A stretch of DNA of 64,000 nt from assembly GCF_000091325.1 (NCBI RefSeq), contig NC_014012.1, positions 3,294,500 through 3,358,499 on the forward strand, read 5' to 3'. Origin of the DNA: Shewanella violacea DSS12. Its GTDB lineage: Bacteria; Pseudomonadota; Gammaproteobacteria; Enterobacterales; Shewanellaceae. The notes beneath the pieces were generated by a model. That model saw only the letters and a program-made list of their open reading frames with translations. It was not told where the DNA came from and did no database searches. The position numbers and the translations under genes are program-made. This document shows, one piece after another, positions 34,889 through 44,927 of the stretch (its first letter is position 1; each line of letters begins with the position of its first letter).

Positions 34889-36067
34889 ATGACTACTGTG
34901 CTCTTTAATACACACGACATTGTATTATTAATCACCATATATCAGTGTGTATTGTTCGCCCTCTTCCTGCTCACCTTCAAGAAAGGCAATAAGCAGAGCA
35001 ACCTACTACTGGCCTTATTTCTCCTTTCTTACGCTGCTATCCCTCTTGATAGCTTGATCAATTATGGTGCAGCATTCAGAGCTCATGTTATTGAAGTCTC
35101 GCCCAATATTTTTTACTTCTTCGGTAATGCTTATTGGCTAGAGGCGGTGATCCTGTTGTTTTATGTACGCTCATTGATCTATAAAAAGTTCACTTTCAGT
35201 AAATATGACTTCTTATTATTTGTGCCTTTTTTATGCTACCTCATCTATGAGATAAATATTTGGTTCATCGTCGACCATGGCAACAAGGTGGCTATGCTAA
35301 ACAACTACCAAGCTGCTGAAGAGCCGCTATATTCCCGATTTATTGGTCTATTCAGAGAGTGTTTCCGCTTGTTCTGTGGCCTACTCTGTCTGATTGAGCT
35401 TCAGCGCTATCAGACCAAAATCAAAGATAAGTTCGCCAATATCGAGAGTGTCGATCTAACCTGGCTTAAAATTCTGGTAATAGGTTTTCTCTTCATCAGA
35501 GCCGATGCGATTTTAGTCTCATTGGCCATGTTCTCTTCATTCGAATTTGGTCTCATTATCGATTATGAACTCTTAGGCCTTATCTCTAATTACACTGTAC
35601 TGCTACTGATTAGCGTGCTGATCTTCTTCAGTCTTAGATTCTCCTCGGTGTTTAAAGGCATAGAGTCTAATGAAACAACCGCGCCCCCCTTGGACAAGTC
35701 CCCTATAGATCCTCAGCTGGTCGATAACATCTTACTCTATATGAAAAACGAGAAACCTTACCTTAATCATTTGTTAACGTTAGATAATCTCGCTAGCCAA
35801 CTTAGTATCCCGCCTAGGTATCTCTCTCAGGCTATCAATCGACACTTTAAACAGAACTTTTTCGAATTCATCAATGGCTATCGCATCGATGAGAGTAAGC
35901 AACTACTTCAGCTCAGCGAAAACCGTCAAGTGACCATGCTCAAAATAATGGATCGAGCCGGCTTTAACAGTAAAGCGACCTTTAATACTTTCTTCAAGAA
36001 ATTAGTCGGCCTGACACCGACTCAATATCGTAAAGAGCACTCAAGGTCTGACACAAAAGCCGCTTAG
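34889..36067 (+). CDS. Membrane-anchored AraC-family regulator
   Basis: 392 residues: an N-terminal half with about seven hydrophobic segments (VLLITIYQCVLFALFLLTF; LLLALFLLSYAAIPL; YDFLLFVPFLCYLIYEINIW; WLKILVIGFLFIRADAILV; YTVLLLISVLIFFSL) and a C-terminal AraC DNA-binding domain (LTLDNLASQLSIPPRYLSQA; ATFNTFFKKLVGLTPTQYRK). Such regulators sense a signal at the inner membrane and act on a nearby promoter. AGGGAAATGGA precedes the ATG. It converges on the GH3 glucosidase gene; control of it is possible but not shown. An AAGCGCTT operator-like site lies in its own leader. Confidence 0.85.
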   Translation: MTTVLFNTHDIVLLITIYQCVLFALFLLTFKKGNKQSNLLLALFLLSYAAIPLDSLINYGAAFRAHVIEVSPNIFYFFGNAYWLEAVILLFYVRSLIYKKFTFSKYDFLLFVPFLCYLIYEINIWFIVDHGNKVAMLNNYQAAEEPLYSRFIGLFRECFRLFCGLLCLIELQRYQTKIKDKFANIESVDLTWLKILVIGFLFIRADAILVSLAMFSSFEFGLIIDYELLGLISNYTVLLLISVLIFFSLRFSSVFKGIESNETTAPPLDKSPIDPQLVDNILLYMKNEKPYLNHLLTLDNLASQLSIPPRYLSQAINRHFKQNFFEFINGYRIDESKQLLQLSENRQVTMLKIMDRAGFNSKATFNTFFKKLVGLTPTQYRKEHSRSDTKAA

Positions 36068-36164
36068 TACACACGGCTAATTAATAGTACTCACTGTTAA
36101 TTAATCGACCGATTATTGAATATTAAAGGCTCGCAATCTGGGCAACACCCTCACTCTAGATTTA

Positions 36165-38762
36165 TCATTCAAGGGAGTAGGTAAAAATAGCTTTCTGGCG
36201 TATATCCTCGACCGATGAGCCTAACAGCACTTCAAACTCACCAGGCTCGGCCAGCCAGTCATGGGTGTTTACATCCCAGAAAGACAGGTCACGCCGATTG
36301 AGCGTCATAGACACTAGACCACTTTCGCCAGCCTTGAGCGCAAGTTTGTTAAAGCCTTTAAGCTCCTTAATAGGACGCGGTACACTAGCGTCGACATCAT
36401 GAAGATACAGCTGCACCACTTCGCTGCCCTCTCGCTTGCCTATATTAGTTACCTTAACTGTCACTCTGATTATTTCATCATCAGAGAGTGCACTCGTGCT
36501 CAGCGTGATATCACTATACTTAAACTGGGTGTATGACAACCCATGGCCAAAGGGGAACAAGGGTTTAATTTTTTGCTGCTCAAACCAGCGGTAACCAATA
36601 AAGACGCCTTCTTTATAGAGGGTCTCTAGCCCATTGTAATCATCTAAGGCGATAGGAGCTGTGTCAGCAAGCTTAACAGGTAAGGTAATGGGCATCTTGC
36701 CACTTGGATTAACATCACCGAAGAGAATATCGGCGTAGGCATTACCCGCCTCCATGCCCCCATACCAGCCCCAGACAATCGCTTTGGCCTGGTCGACCCA
36801 TGGCATCTCTACCGCTGAGCCGCCATTTAAGAAGACAATAGTATTAGGGTTGGCAGCGAGCAGTTTAGCTATCACCTCATCTTGACCCTTAGGTAGCTTC
36901 ATATCGGCTCTGTCTATGGCCTCTCTATCATCGGCGTGGGATAGGCCGCCAAAGTAGATCACCGCATCGGCAGATTTAGCTGCGGCTAAGTACTCACTCT
37001 CAGGGGTGAATAAGGCCCCGGGGGCTTCCCAACCTAAGACCACACTGCCAGAGCCGTTATACCTAAGCTCGAAATTATACTCTTGCCCCCCATTGAGTAT
37101 TATCGAATGCTCTATGAAGGTTAGCGATTGACTTCTATGTCTGAGTACCTGCTCACCATCTATTGATAAGCTAGCCTGACCATCCAGTGCTAGTTTTAAT
37201 CTATGGCTCCCCGTGGCTAGAGGCTTAATTTTAGTCTTAAGTAGCACATACTCGGCCTGGCTAAGCTCACTGACTCGATAAGCTGAATTTGCTATCCAAT
37301 CATCAGACCTTAGTACAGTGTTATGCTGACTATCAGTAAAGCGTGTCAGCTCCCATTGTGGGGTACCAGTCCAATGGCGAGTCGCCATATAATCAGTGGC
37401 AATGGGCGACACAGATGCACTGTTTTGTGCTCGCATTACAGTGATTTCAGTACTCGCACCTAGGCGGTCTTTGAGCCCCTGAACCGGTGAAATTTCATAG
37501 AGAGCCTTCACTTCAGATGAACCTCCGCCCTGACTGTGGAGCATTTCGGCATTGGGTCCGAGCACGAGTATGCTTTTCACTTTACTCTGCTCAAGTGGCA
37601 AAACATTATCGTCATTTTTCAGCAGCACCACGCCGCTGGCAATAATATCCCGCGCCGCTTGATGATGCTCGCTAATATTACGCTGACCGGACAGCCTATT
37701 CTTATCCATCATGCCTATTGTGAGCTGCACGCGAAGAATACGCCTGACTTTGTCATCGAGCACGGCTAGGGGCACCTTGCCGGACTCGATCATCTCCTGC
37801 AGTGGCTGAGCTAAGAAGTAATCATCGAAATTGTCGACATCTGTGCCCATCTCGATATCCAGACCATTCATGGCGGCATCATAGGTGTTGATATCCACAT
37901 TCCAGTCAGTGAGCAAGACCCCCTTGTAACCCCACTCGCCTTTTAAGATATCCATCACCAGATGCTTACTCTGATTAGCATTGGTACCATAGTAACGGTT
38001 ATAGGAGCCCATGATGGTTAGGGTGTTACCTTCTTTGACCGCAGCTTCAAAGGCGGGAAGATAGATCTCTCTAAGGGTACGCTCATTGGGCTTAGCATCG
38101 ACACTGGTGCGATTTAGCTCTTGGGTATTAAGCGCATAATGTTTTACCGAGGCCGCCACATCGTTACTCTGAATCGCTTTCACCTGAGGAACCACCAGCT
38201 TAGCGGCCAAGAATGGATCTTCCCCCAGATACTCGAAGTTTCGACCATAGAGTGGTAAACGCGCTAAGTTCACCCCAGGACCTAAAATCACATCTTTATT
38301 TCGATGGCGCGCCTCACTGCCGAGTACATTGCCGTGAAGGCTGGCCATATTAAGATCCCAGCTTGCCGCAACGGCGGTGAGAGGAGGAAGATAAGTGGAA
38401 TAATCATCATCCCAATTTGCCGAATTCCAGCTATAACGCTCGATCTCATGGCGCACCCCATGTGGTCCATCAGACATCCACATCTGATGAATACCCAAAC
38501 GTTCGATGGCAGCTATTGAGAATTTAGTATTGGCGTGGGTTAAAGATATCTTCTCCTCAAGGGTCAACTGAGAAAGCAATGACTCCACTCGCGTTTCAAC
38601 AGTCCCAAGCCTCTCAGTGAGCCGTTTATCATCTTGTTTTATCTGATTAATTGCTTGGTGAGTTTCTAGTTTCTGAGGGCTTAACTTTTGAGTCTTTTCA
38701 CTATGGTTGCAAGCTGCTAGTCCTGCCAGCGCTATAGGAAAAATAATGCCGGGTAACTTCAT
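36165..38762 (-). CDS. Glycoside hydrolase family 3 lipoprotein with PA14 domain (beta-glucosidase)
   Basis: 865 residues. Lipobox LAGLAAC at the N-terminus (Cys19), so it is membrane-attached. GH3 N-terminal domain: LTLEEKISLTHANTKFSIAA, MWMSDGPHGVR, VKHYALN, and the nucleophile Asp near residue 286 in VLLTDWNVD. The C-terminal GH3 domain is split by a PA14 carbohydrate-binding insert (about 440-580: FTDSQHNTVL ... LSIDGEQVLRH), followed by a fibronectin III-like end (VTVKVTNIGKREGSEVVQLY). This is the layout of Thermotoga/KmBglI-type beta-glucosidases. Likely frees glucose from beta-glucans. AAGG precedes the ATG; a 17-base palindrome lies just upstream. Confidence 0.92.
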   Translation of the reverse strand: MKLPGIIFPIALAGLAACNHSEKTQKLSPQKLETHQAINQIKQDDKRLTERLGTVETRVESLLSQLTLEEKISLTHANTKFSIAAIERLGIHQMWMSDGPHGVRHEIERYSWNSANWDDDYSTYLPPLTAVAASWDLNMASLHGNVLGSEARHRNKDVILGPGVNLARLPLYGRNFEYLGEDPFLAAKLVVPQVKAIQSNDVAASVKHYALNTQELNRTSVDAKPNERTLREIYLPAFEAAVKEGNTLTIMGSYNRYYGTNANQSKHLVMDILKGEWGYKGVLLTDWNVDINTYDAAMNGLDIEMGTDVDNFDDYFLAQPLQEMIESGKVPLAVLDDKVRRILRVQLTIGMMDKNRLSGQRNISEHHQAARDIIASGVVLLKNDDNVLPLEQSKVKSILVLGPNAEMLHSQGGGSSEVKALYEISPVQGLKDRLGASTEITVMRAQNSASVSPIATDYMATRHWTGTPQWELTRFTDSQHNTVLRSDDWIANSAYRVSELSQAEYVLLKTKIKPLATGSHRLKLALDGQASLSIDGEQVLRHRSQSLTFIEHSIILNGGQEYNFELRYNGSGSVVLGWEAPGALFTPESEYLAAAKSADAVIYFGGLSHADDREAIDRADMKLPKGQDEVIAKLLAANPNTIVFLNGGSAVEMPWVDQAKAIVWGWYGGMEAGNAYADILFGDVNPSGKMPITLPVKLADTAPIALDDYNGLETLYKEGVFIGYRWFEQQKIKPLFPFGHGLSYTQFKYSDITLSTSALSDDEIIRVTVKVTNIGKREGSEVVQLYLHDVDASVPRPIKELKGFNKLALKAGESGLVSMTLNRRDLSFWDVNTHDWLAEPGEFEVLLGSSVEDIRQKAIFTYSLE

Positions 38763-38787
38763 CTGTCCGCCTTATTGTTATAGTTAT

Positions 38788-38804
38788 ATTGATTCAGAAT
38801 CAAT
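38788..38804 (-). promoter_or_regulatory. 17-base palindrome before the GH3 gene
   Basis: ATTGATTC-A-GAATCAAT, perfect eight-base arms around one base, 25 bases before the ATG. Placed to act as a repressor operator. Confidence 0.5.
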
Positions 38805-39001
38805 GTGCCCAACAAAAGTAGCAAATCAGACTCTCCCTCTCGACTAAACCCAGACAAGTTCGCAAGTTTGAACGTTCAACTTTACCCATTAAGAAAGGCG
38901 AACGTATAATCACCTGTTATTTAAAGATAAATCTATTATTCCGAGTGAATACTTACACAGGTTATTTATAGATAATAGGAATTAAGAGGTAAATATAAGA
39001 C

Positions 39002-39030
39002 AAAAAAATATCAGCCATTGGCTGATATTT
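39002..39030 (-). terminator. Rho-independent terminator of the M23 gene
   Basis: AAATATCAGCC (39006-39016), loop ATT, GGCTGATATTT (39020-39030). On the minus strand it runs into seven T's. Confidence 0.85.
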
Positions 39031-39081
39031 AATAAAGTAGAGCCTAAACAGACTCAAGTAATAAGCTTATACCTATGGATA

Positions 39082-40401
39082 TTAGCTTTGACCCATCATC
39101 ATCTTGCGCACCTTGACCAGTTGCGAAAACGCAGTCATTTGCTTTCTAGACAGAGTACTGGACATAGGAATATTAGCTGTCATCGGATTCACAGGACGAC
39201 CATTAACATGGAACTCATAATGAAGATGAGGTCCGGTAATGCGCCCGGAATTTCCCGAAAGAGCAATAACCTGGCCACGAGTAACCCTTTGTCCTTTATG
39301 GACTAAGGATTTCGACAGATGCAGATAACGAGTGCGGTACTTATTACCGTGTTGTATCACCACATACTTACCTGCGTATCTGTGGTTGGCGACCACTAAG
39401 GTAACGATACCATCACCAGGAGCGATGACTTTGGTGCCTATGGGCGTAGCAAAATCAGTTCCGTTATGAGGGGACGTACGACCTGTCACAGGGTGATGAC
39501 GATGACGATTGAAACGTGAACTTATACGGTAGTTCTTCAGCAGCGGAATACGCTGAAATGCACGTGTCAGGCTACGGCCCTTATCATCGTAAAAATTACC
39601 ATCGCTGTTTTGAAAGGCGGTAATGTCACTGCGGCCACGATGAATGCTGATACCTAAAATATCACTGGCACCCGTTGCCATGCCATCGATAAACTGATCG
39701 TCAACCAATACAGAGAATCGGTCACCCGCACGCAGATCCTTAGCGAAATTGAGTTTCTCTTTAAGCAGAGACTCGATACGCTGGATATCGCCTGCATTTA
39801 GCCCTATCTTCTTGGCCGACACATAGAAAGACCCATGGATCTCGCCTGAGACACTACGATTGCGCCAGACCCCTTCAATATTAATATCATCGGCATTAAA
39901 ACTGCCGTCATCGAAACGAGTAAACACCACCTGATGTGCCGCAGAGAAATATAGCTCTAACTTTTCCAGCTCTCCCTTGTCGTCGAGCCAAAACTTTATC
40001 TGATTACCTGGCTTTAACGTATCTAATGCCAACACATTCAAGTCGGCCTCTAATACCCGGTACATGGTTTGTTGGCCCACGTTGGCCTGCATGAATAATT
40101 TACCTAGAGTATCGCCACTGGTGATTTTATGAGTAAAATCAGGCCCAGTGAAGATGTGTTCTACCGGAATAGAAGGATTAAGCTGAGCAATCATGGTTTC
40201 GATATCTAAATCGATGGGAATGCGCTGAGGTATTAACTCCTGATCCGTCGGCCACAAAATGGCAGCGGCAATGAGTAAGCCTCCACCCAACATGACTTTT
40301 TTGTGAAAATTAGACTCTTGTAAAGACAAGAATTCCTGAATATTCGATAGGGGTGACTTTAAAAAAGAAACCTTAAAAAATGAAAATATACCCGTTTGCA
40401 A
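39082..40401 (-). CDS. M23 family murein DD-endopeptidase (MepM-like)
   Basis: 439 residues. One N-terminal membrane segment (VMLGGGLLIAAAILW), an OapA/LysM-like region (HKITSGDTLGKLFMQANVGQ), and an M23 peptidase domain with zinc ligands in SPHNGTDFATP (HxxxD) and ITGPHLHYEFHVNGRPVNP (HxH). Cleaves peptide crosslinks in peptidoglycan at the periplasmic face. The start is TTG 40401, with GGGG upstream; the first ATG (residue 37) would still keep the membrane anchor. Neighbours are not functionally related. Confidence 0.9.
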   Translation of the reverse strand: MQTGIFSFFKVSFLKSPLSNIQEFLSLQESNFHKKVMLGGGLLIAAAILWPTDQELIPQRIPIDLDIETMIAQLNPSIPVEHIFTGPDFTHKITSGDTLGKLFMQANVGQQTMYRVLEADLNVLALDTLKPGNQIKFWLDDKGELEKLELYFSAAHQVVFTRFDDGSFNADDINIEGVWRNRSVSGEIHGSFYVSAKKIGLNAGDIQRIESLLKEKLNFAKDLRAGDRFSVLVDDQFIDGMATGASDILGISIHRGRSDITAFQNSDGNFYDDKGRSLTRAFQRIPLLKNYRISSRFNRHRHHPVTGRTSPHNGTDFATPIGTKVIAPGDGIVTLVVANHRYAGKYVVIQHGNKYRTRYLHLSKSLVHKGQRVTRGQVIALSGNSGRITGPHLHYEFHVNGRPVNPMTANIPMSSTLSRKQMTAFSQLVKVRKMMMGQS

Positions 40402-40728
40402 CTTGAAGCCCCATCTAACTGAATTTATTTGAGTACTAAAAACCTGAGCTATCCTGTCAACAAAGTGTCATCCATTCTTGGAATTAGTGATATAAGTGTT
40501 GTTATATCAAGGCTCGACACACGGCTTTATTACATTATTATGAATTTGGCTTGTTTATCCATTGGGATAAGCAATTGAGATAAGTTATACCAAAATTAAG
40601 CCAAAGTACAAACCGTTCGACTAGAGAATTTTGAATAATTATTCTTAATGTTATTAAGATTGCATTAGCACCATCTATCTCAACAGCACTAATGCAATAT
40701 TTGACGGGTATTAAATGAGCAGCTTATG
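40402..40728 (-). other. Intergenic region sbcC-M23
   Basis: No gene. Contains an inverted repeat downstream of sbcC (listed) and AT-rich sequence that should hold the M23 promoter. Confidence 0.55.
40659..40698 (-). terminator. 10-bp inverted repeat downstream of sbcC
   Basis: ATTGCATTAG (40659-40668) and CTAATGCAAT (40689-40698) flank 20 bases. Located about 30 bases past the sbcC stop; no T-run, so termination is uncertain. Confidence 0.4.
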
Positions 40729-43700
40729 CTACGGCAACACTATGACAGTTTCACTGCCAAGGGCTGTTTTAATAATGTCGATACGAGTGCCGATCTGTTC
40801 CTTCATCTCGGAGACGTGGGAGATAACCCCTATCATACGACCGGAAGATTGCAGATCCATCAAGGTGCGGATAGCTAAATCCAGCGAGTCTTGATCTAGG
40901 CTGCCAAATCCCTCATCAATAAATAGCGTATCTAGCTTAATCCCACCGGCATAGGCCTGCACGACTTCTGACAGCCCCAAAGCCATGGAAAGCGCAGCCA
41001 TAAAGCTCTCACCTCCACTCAAGGTAGCCACAGGGCGTACCTTAGAGGTATAAGCATCTTCCACCTCTAGCTCAAGCCCAGAAGCCTTATTACCCTTAGC
41101 CCTCTCCTCTTTACGTATCAGACGGTAACGCCCCTTACTCATAGTCTGTAGTCTATGACTCGCCTCAAGCAGCACATCGTCGAGCAACACACTCAAGACA
41201 AAACGCTGTAAGCTGATCTTGTTGCCTGTCTGTCCATTGGCCACTTCAGATAAGGTGCCAATAATGGCGTACTCATCCTCAAGTTTCTTGGCCTGAGAAT
41301 CGGCGTCCTTTAGCTGTTTTTGAGTCTGAGTCAATTGTGTGACTCTGCTCTGAATGAGTTGCCAACTATGCTCAGCTTGCTGTTGCTCTGTTTGCTTAGT
41401 GGATAAATCCGCCTCAATGTCTGTCAAATCAGGTTTAACTTGCTCGGCTAACTTCTCTCTCAACTGAGCTAACCTAGTCTGATTCGCAACACAATCTTGT
41501 TGATACTGAGTGATGTCATCGGCTATTTTCTGTGACTCATCACTGGATAATAAGGCTTGGACTAACGCTTGCTTATCACTGAATCCAGATGTGACTAATT
41601 GAGCATCAAGCTCGACGTTAGCCTTATCACTGTGATCCCTTGCCTGAACTAAGCTGGATTCGACAGCTATCAAGGCCGCGCCATGGGCCGCATCTTGCTC
41701 CACCGCTTGAGTATGAGACTGACGTATATCCTGAATCTGTTTCTTAAAGACTCTAACCTTAGATTGCGCTCGGTTAATCGCGGCATTGAGAGTGTCCAAA
41801 CTGCGGTATTCATCGGGTATTGCCGCTAACGCCTGCTCCAATTTACCTTGAAAAGAAGCTACCCGTGTTTGCACACCTTGGTATCGTTCCCGCTCAGTCT
41901 CGAGCACAGCTCTAAGATCTTGCTCTTTGACCTGCCAAGTTTGCACTTGCTGTCTAAGCTGAATCAGTTGCTGTGCGGCTGCATTTGCCTGATTCACCTG
42001 CTGCTGTAGCTGCTGATTATGGGACTGAAGCGACTCCAGTGACTGCGATGACCAGTCACCTAGCTTATGTTGATAATCACTGACTTGTCGTAACTGCTCC
42101 TGGTGCTTAGTCTTTAAACCTGAATACTCGGCTCTTGCTTGGTTTAATGCCTCATTGGCCAGTTCTTCATTACGCTGCGCTTGTTGCAACTCATCTTCTG
42201 TCGGCAGAACTTGCTCACTTGTGGCAGGATTTGGATGCTGCTCACTTCCGCACACGGAACATGGCTCACCCGTTTTAAGCTGCTGGGCCAAACTCGCTGC
42301 CTGACCTCGATGCCAAACAAGCTGACATTGTCGATTTTCAGTTTGCGTCTGGCTAAAACTTAGACGTAATCTTTGACCCTTCTCTTGTGCTTGTATCAGG
42401 CTCTGCTCTGTCTTTCCCGCTTCCGCGCTTGCCTGTTGCCACTGCTGATAACGCTCAATCAAGTCACCTTGGGCTGTAAGTGCTTGCTGGGCATTAACCT
42501 GCTCTGCGGCCAATGCTTCTAACTGGGGAACTTGCTGCTCGGCGGCTTGTTTATCTAAGGTTAATCCATCTAGCGCAGATTTAGCCTTAGTGCCTTTATC
42601 CTTAGCCTGATTGAGTTCAAGCCTAGCTGTGCTCAGCGCTTGTTGCAGACTCTCTAGCCCCTGAAGCTGTGGAGCTAAGCTGGTTAACTGCAGCTCATCA
42701 TTCTGGACATGCTGTAACTTCTGCTCTAACTCACTTAAACCGTCGAACTGGGTTTTGCAGATAGTTAGCGCTAGCTCACTCTGGTGCTTTGCCGACTTAG
42801 CCTGAGTGACGACATCTTGTGCCTGACTGAGTTCAGACTCTCTTGCCACCAATACATCGACAACAGGTTTGAGCTGCTGGGCTTTTTGCGCACTTTCGAG
42901 CCTGAATTGACTCTGCTCAAAAGCTTGTTTTTGCTCATCTAATAATGCGCCGGCCAGCTTCAGCTTATCCAAAGCGTCAAAATCATTGGTCAGTAATTTG
43001 GCAGATTCAAACTGCTTATTGGCATCAATAAAGACAAGACTTGCCTTTTCTTTACTCTCAACTGCTTGAGTTAATTTAGGTGAAAACTCGGCAAGCTCAG
43101 CATTTAACGCTTCATCAGACTCAAGCTGGATATTGTGTAAGATCCCATCACGTCTGTTGCGGTGATCCCGAACCTCGGCTTTAATTGCCGATGCCTGAAA
43201 CTTGAGCTTATCCTCAATTTTTCGATAAATTTGGGTCTGAAACAGCTGGCTGAATATCTTCTCTCTGTCTTTAGAGTCCGCCATCAGGAGTTCACGGAAC
43301 TTGCCCTGGGGCAGCACCATCACCTGACGAAATTGGTCGGCATCTAAGCCTGTGAGTTGCTCAATTTCAGCAGTAGCCTCTGAGACCTTACTCGCCACCA
43401 GCAGATGCTCGCTACCGTCGCTATCGATACGATACAGCTGAGCCTCAGGTTTCTGCACCGTGTAACCATCACCACTTTTCTTGATGCGTGGCTGCTCAGG
43501 CACACGGCGGATGCGGTATTGAATCTCACCCAGGGCAAAACTAAAGGTCACCTCTGTGAGTAGACTGTCAAGGGCTAAGTCACAGCGCATCTGGCTGCCT
43601 TCACGCTCATCACCAGTGGTCTTACCGTATAAGGCGAAACAGATGGCATCTAAAAGTGTGGTTTTACCCGCGCCAGTCGGCCCATTGATTAAAAACAGCG

Positions 43701-43785
43701 GATTAGTGCCCAGCGCCGCGAAGTCTGTTTCCTGAGTTGATGCGAAGGGGCCAAAGGCCGACATTATCAGTTTTAATGGCCTCAT
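40729..43785 (-). CDS. sbcC: Exonuclease subunit SbcC (Rad50-like)
   Basis: 1018 residues, ATPase of the SbcCD nuclease that opens DNA hairpins and trims blocked ends. Walker A NGPTGAGKTTLLDAICFALY at about residue 33. Long coiled coils flank a zinc hook (EPCSVCGSEQHPNP, about 505-520, CxxC). ABC signature TLSGGESFMAALSMALGLSE, Walker B LFIDEGFGSLD. Its ATG overlaps the sbcD stop by four bases, so the two are co-translated. The coiled coil is rich in Q and L, as in other gammaproteobacterial SbcC. Confidence 0.95.
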   Translation of the reverse strand: MRPLKLIMSAFGPFASTQETDFAALGTNPLFLINGPTGAGKTTLLDAICFALYGKTTGDEREGSQMRCDLALDSLLTEVTFSFALGEIQYRIRRVPEQPRIKKSGDGYTVQKPEAQLYRIDSDGSEHLLVASKVSEATAEIEQLTGLDADQFRQVMVLPQGKFRELLMADSKDREKIFSQLFQTQIYRKIEDKLKFQASAIKAEVRDHRNRRDGILHNIQLESDEALNAELAEFSPKLTQAVESKEKASLVFIDANKQFESAKLLTNDFDALDKLKLAGALLDEQKQAFEQSQFRLESAQKAQQLKPVVDVLVARESELSQAQDVVTQAKSAKHQSELALTICKTQFDGLSELEQKLQHVQNDELQLTSLAPQLQGLESLQQALSTARLELNQAKDKGTKAKSALDGLTLDKQAAEQQVPQLEALAAEQVNAQQALTAQGDLIERYQQWQQASAEAGKTEQSLIQAQEKGQRLRLSFSQTQTENRQCQLVWHRGQAASLAQQLKTGEPCSVCGSEQHPNPATSEQVLPTEDELQQAQRNEELANEALNQARAEYSGLKTKHQEQLRQVSDYQHKLGDWSSQSLESLQSHNQQLQQQVNQANAAAQQLIQLRQQVQTWQVKEQDLRAVLETERERYQGVQTRVASFQGKLEQALAAIPDEYRSLDTLNAAINRAQSKVRVFKKQIQDIRQSHTQAVEQDAAHGAALIAVESSLVQARDHSDKANVELDAQLVTSGFSDKQALVQALLSSDESQKIADDITQYQQDCVANQTRLAQLREKLAEQVKPDLTDIEADLSTKQTEQQQAEHSWQLIQSRVTQLTQTQKQLKDADSQAKKLEDEYAIIGTLSEVANGQTGNKISLQRFVLSVLLDDVLLEASHRLQTMSKGRYRLIRKEERAKGNKASGLELEVEDAYTSKVRPVATLSGGESFMAALSMALGLSEVVQAYAGGIKLDTLFIDEGFGSLDQDSLDLAIRTLMDLQSSGRMIGVISHVSEMKEQIGTRIDIIKTALGSETVIVLP

Positions 43786-44927
43786 GACCTGCTCTCCACT
43801 TTATGTAACTCATCGATTGCCACTGTCATGGCCTGTTGTTGGGCCTTGGTCATTGGCTCACCGGATACCTGAGAGAAGAAGTCACTGAACATATCCAGCT
43901 CGCCCTTCTTGATATGATCCCGGCTCAGCGCGACTCTGCCGTTATCCGCCATCAAGCCCGTACGTTCCAAATGCAACACATTAGGGTATACGCTTCTCAG
44001 CTTACCCATGGCATCTAAAATGGCAGTTTTATCGCTGAGTCGCACCATGAGGTAATCCTCACGATTGACATCGGTTTTCCCTTGTTCGAGTAACTCAGCC
44101 AACTCCCCTTCGATAATGCGCACATCTCTATAAGCCTTGAGCGGCAAAAGCTTGATATTGGCCACGCCCTGAGCGTCTAATTCGACCAAGGTAACCGATT
44201 TATTCTGATGCTGCTCACTGAAAGAATACTTAAGCATGGAGCCTGAATACCTAACATGCTCAGCCCCCTTATACTGAGGTCCGTGGAGATGGCCCAGCGC
44301 CGTATAATTAAACGGAGTAAATAAGCTTGGGGAAATTTTATCAGCACCGCCGATACTCAGGGGACGCTCAGATTCAGACTCACTGCCACCATCGAGGAAA
44401 CAGTGGCTGATCACTACTTTAGGTAAGCCTTGACTATCATGACCATGGACCTGCTCAAGCAATTTAACCATGGCCGCTTCATGACTCGTCACTTCACAAT
44501 CAAGTACATGACGCACTGTGGCTGGATCGGCATAGGGTAAGCCATAGAAGACAGCATCGCCATTCTTACCGGACAGAGTGATAGTAGAAATGTCCTTACT
44601 CAGTGGGCCTATTATGTGCAAACCACTTTCAATCATCTGTCTCGAGGCAAAGCCTAGACGTTCATGGCCATCATGATTACCCGCGATCATGATAATGGGA
44701 ATGTTCAACTCATTCACCAGACGATTCACCACCTCATCGAGCAGCGCCACAGCATTGGCTGGCGGAACAGATCTGTCATAGATATCACCGGCAATGATCA
44801 CCGCATCGACACTATTTTCAACAGCGAATGTAACGATCTGATTTAACACGAAGCGTTGATCTTCGAGCAGATTCTGGTTATGCAGTTGCCTGCCGATATG
44901 CCAGTCAGAAGTGTGGATAAATTTCAT
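43782..44927 (-). CDS. sbcD: Exonuclease subunit SbcD (Mre11-like)
   Basis: 381 residues, metal-dependent nuclease of SbcCD. Phosphoesterase motifs are all visible: FIHTSDWHIGR, IIAGDIYDRSVP, IAGNHDGHERL, and HLHGPQY. GAGAAAGC precedes the ATG. First gene of the sbcDC operon; the divergent gap of about 450 bases to avtA contains its promoter. Confidence 0.95.
   Translation of the reverse strand: MKFIHTSDWHIGRQLHNQNLLEDQRFVLNQIVTFAVENSVDAVIIAGDIYDRSVPPANAVALLDEVVNRLVNELNIPIIMIAGNHDGHERLGFASRQMIESGLHIIGPLSKDISTITLSGKNGDAVFYGLPYADPATVRHVLDCEVTSHEAAMVKLLEQVHGHDSQGLPKVVISHCFLDGGSESESERPLSIGGADKISPSLFTPFNYTALGHLHGPQYKGAEHVRYSGSMLKYSFSEQHQNKSVTLVELDAQGVANIKLLPLKAYRDVRIIEGELAELLEQGKTDVNREDYLMVRLSDKTAILDAMGKLRSVYPNVLHLERTGLMADNGRVALSRDHIKKGELDMFSDFFSQVSGEPMTKAQQQAMTVAIDELHKVESRS

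Larger units (their letters stand above)
38763..39081 (-). other. Intergenic region M23-GH3
   Basis: No gene. Holds the GH3 promoter with two palindromes (one listed; the other, about 38863-38882, centred on TTGAACGTTCAA) and the M23 terminator. Confidence 0.6.
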
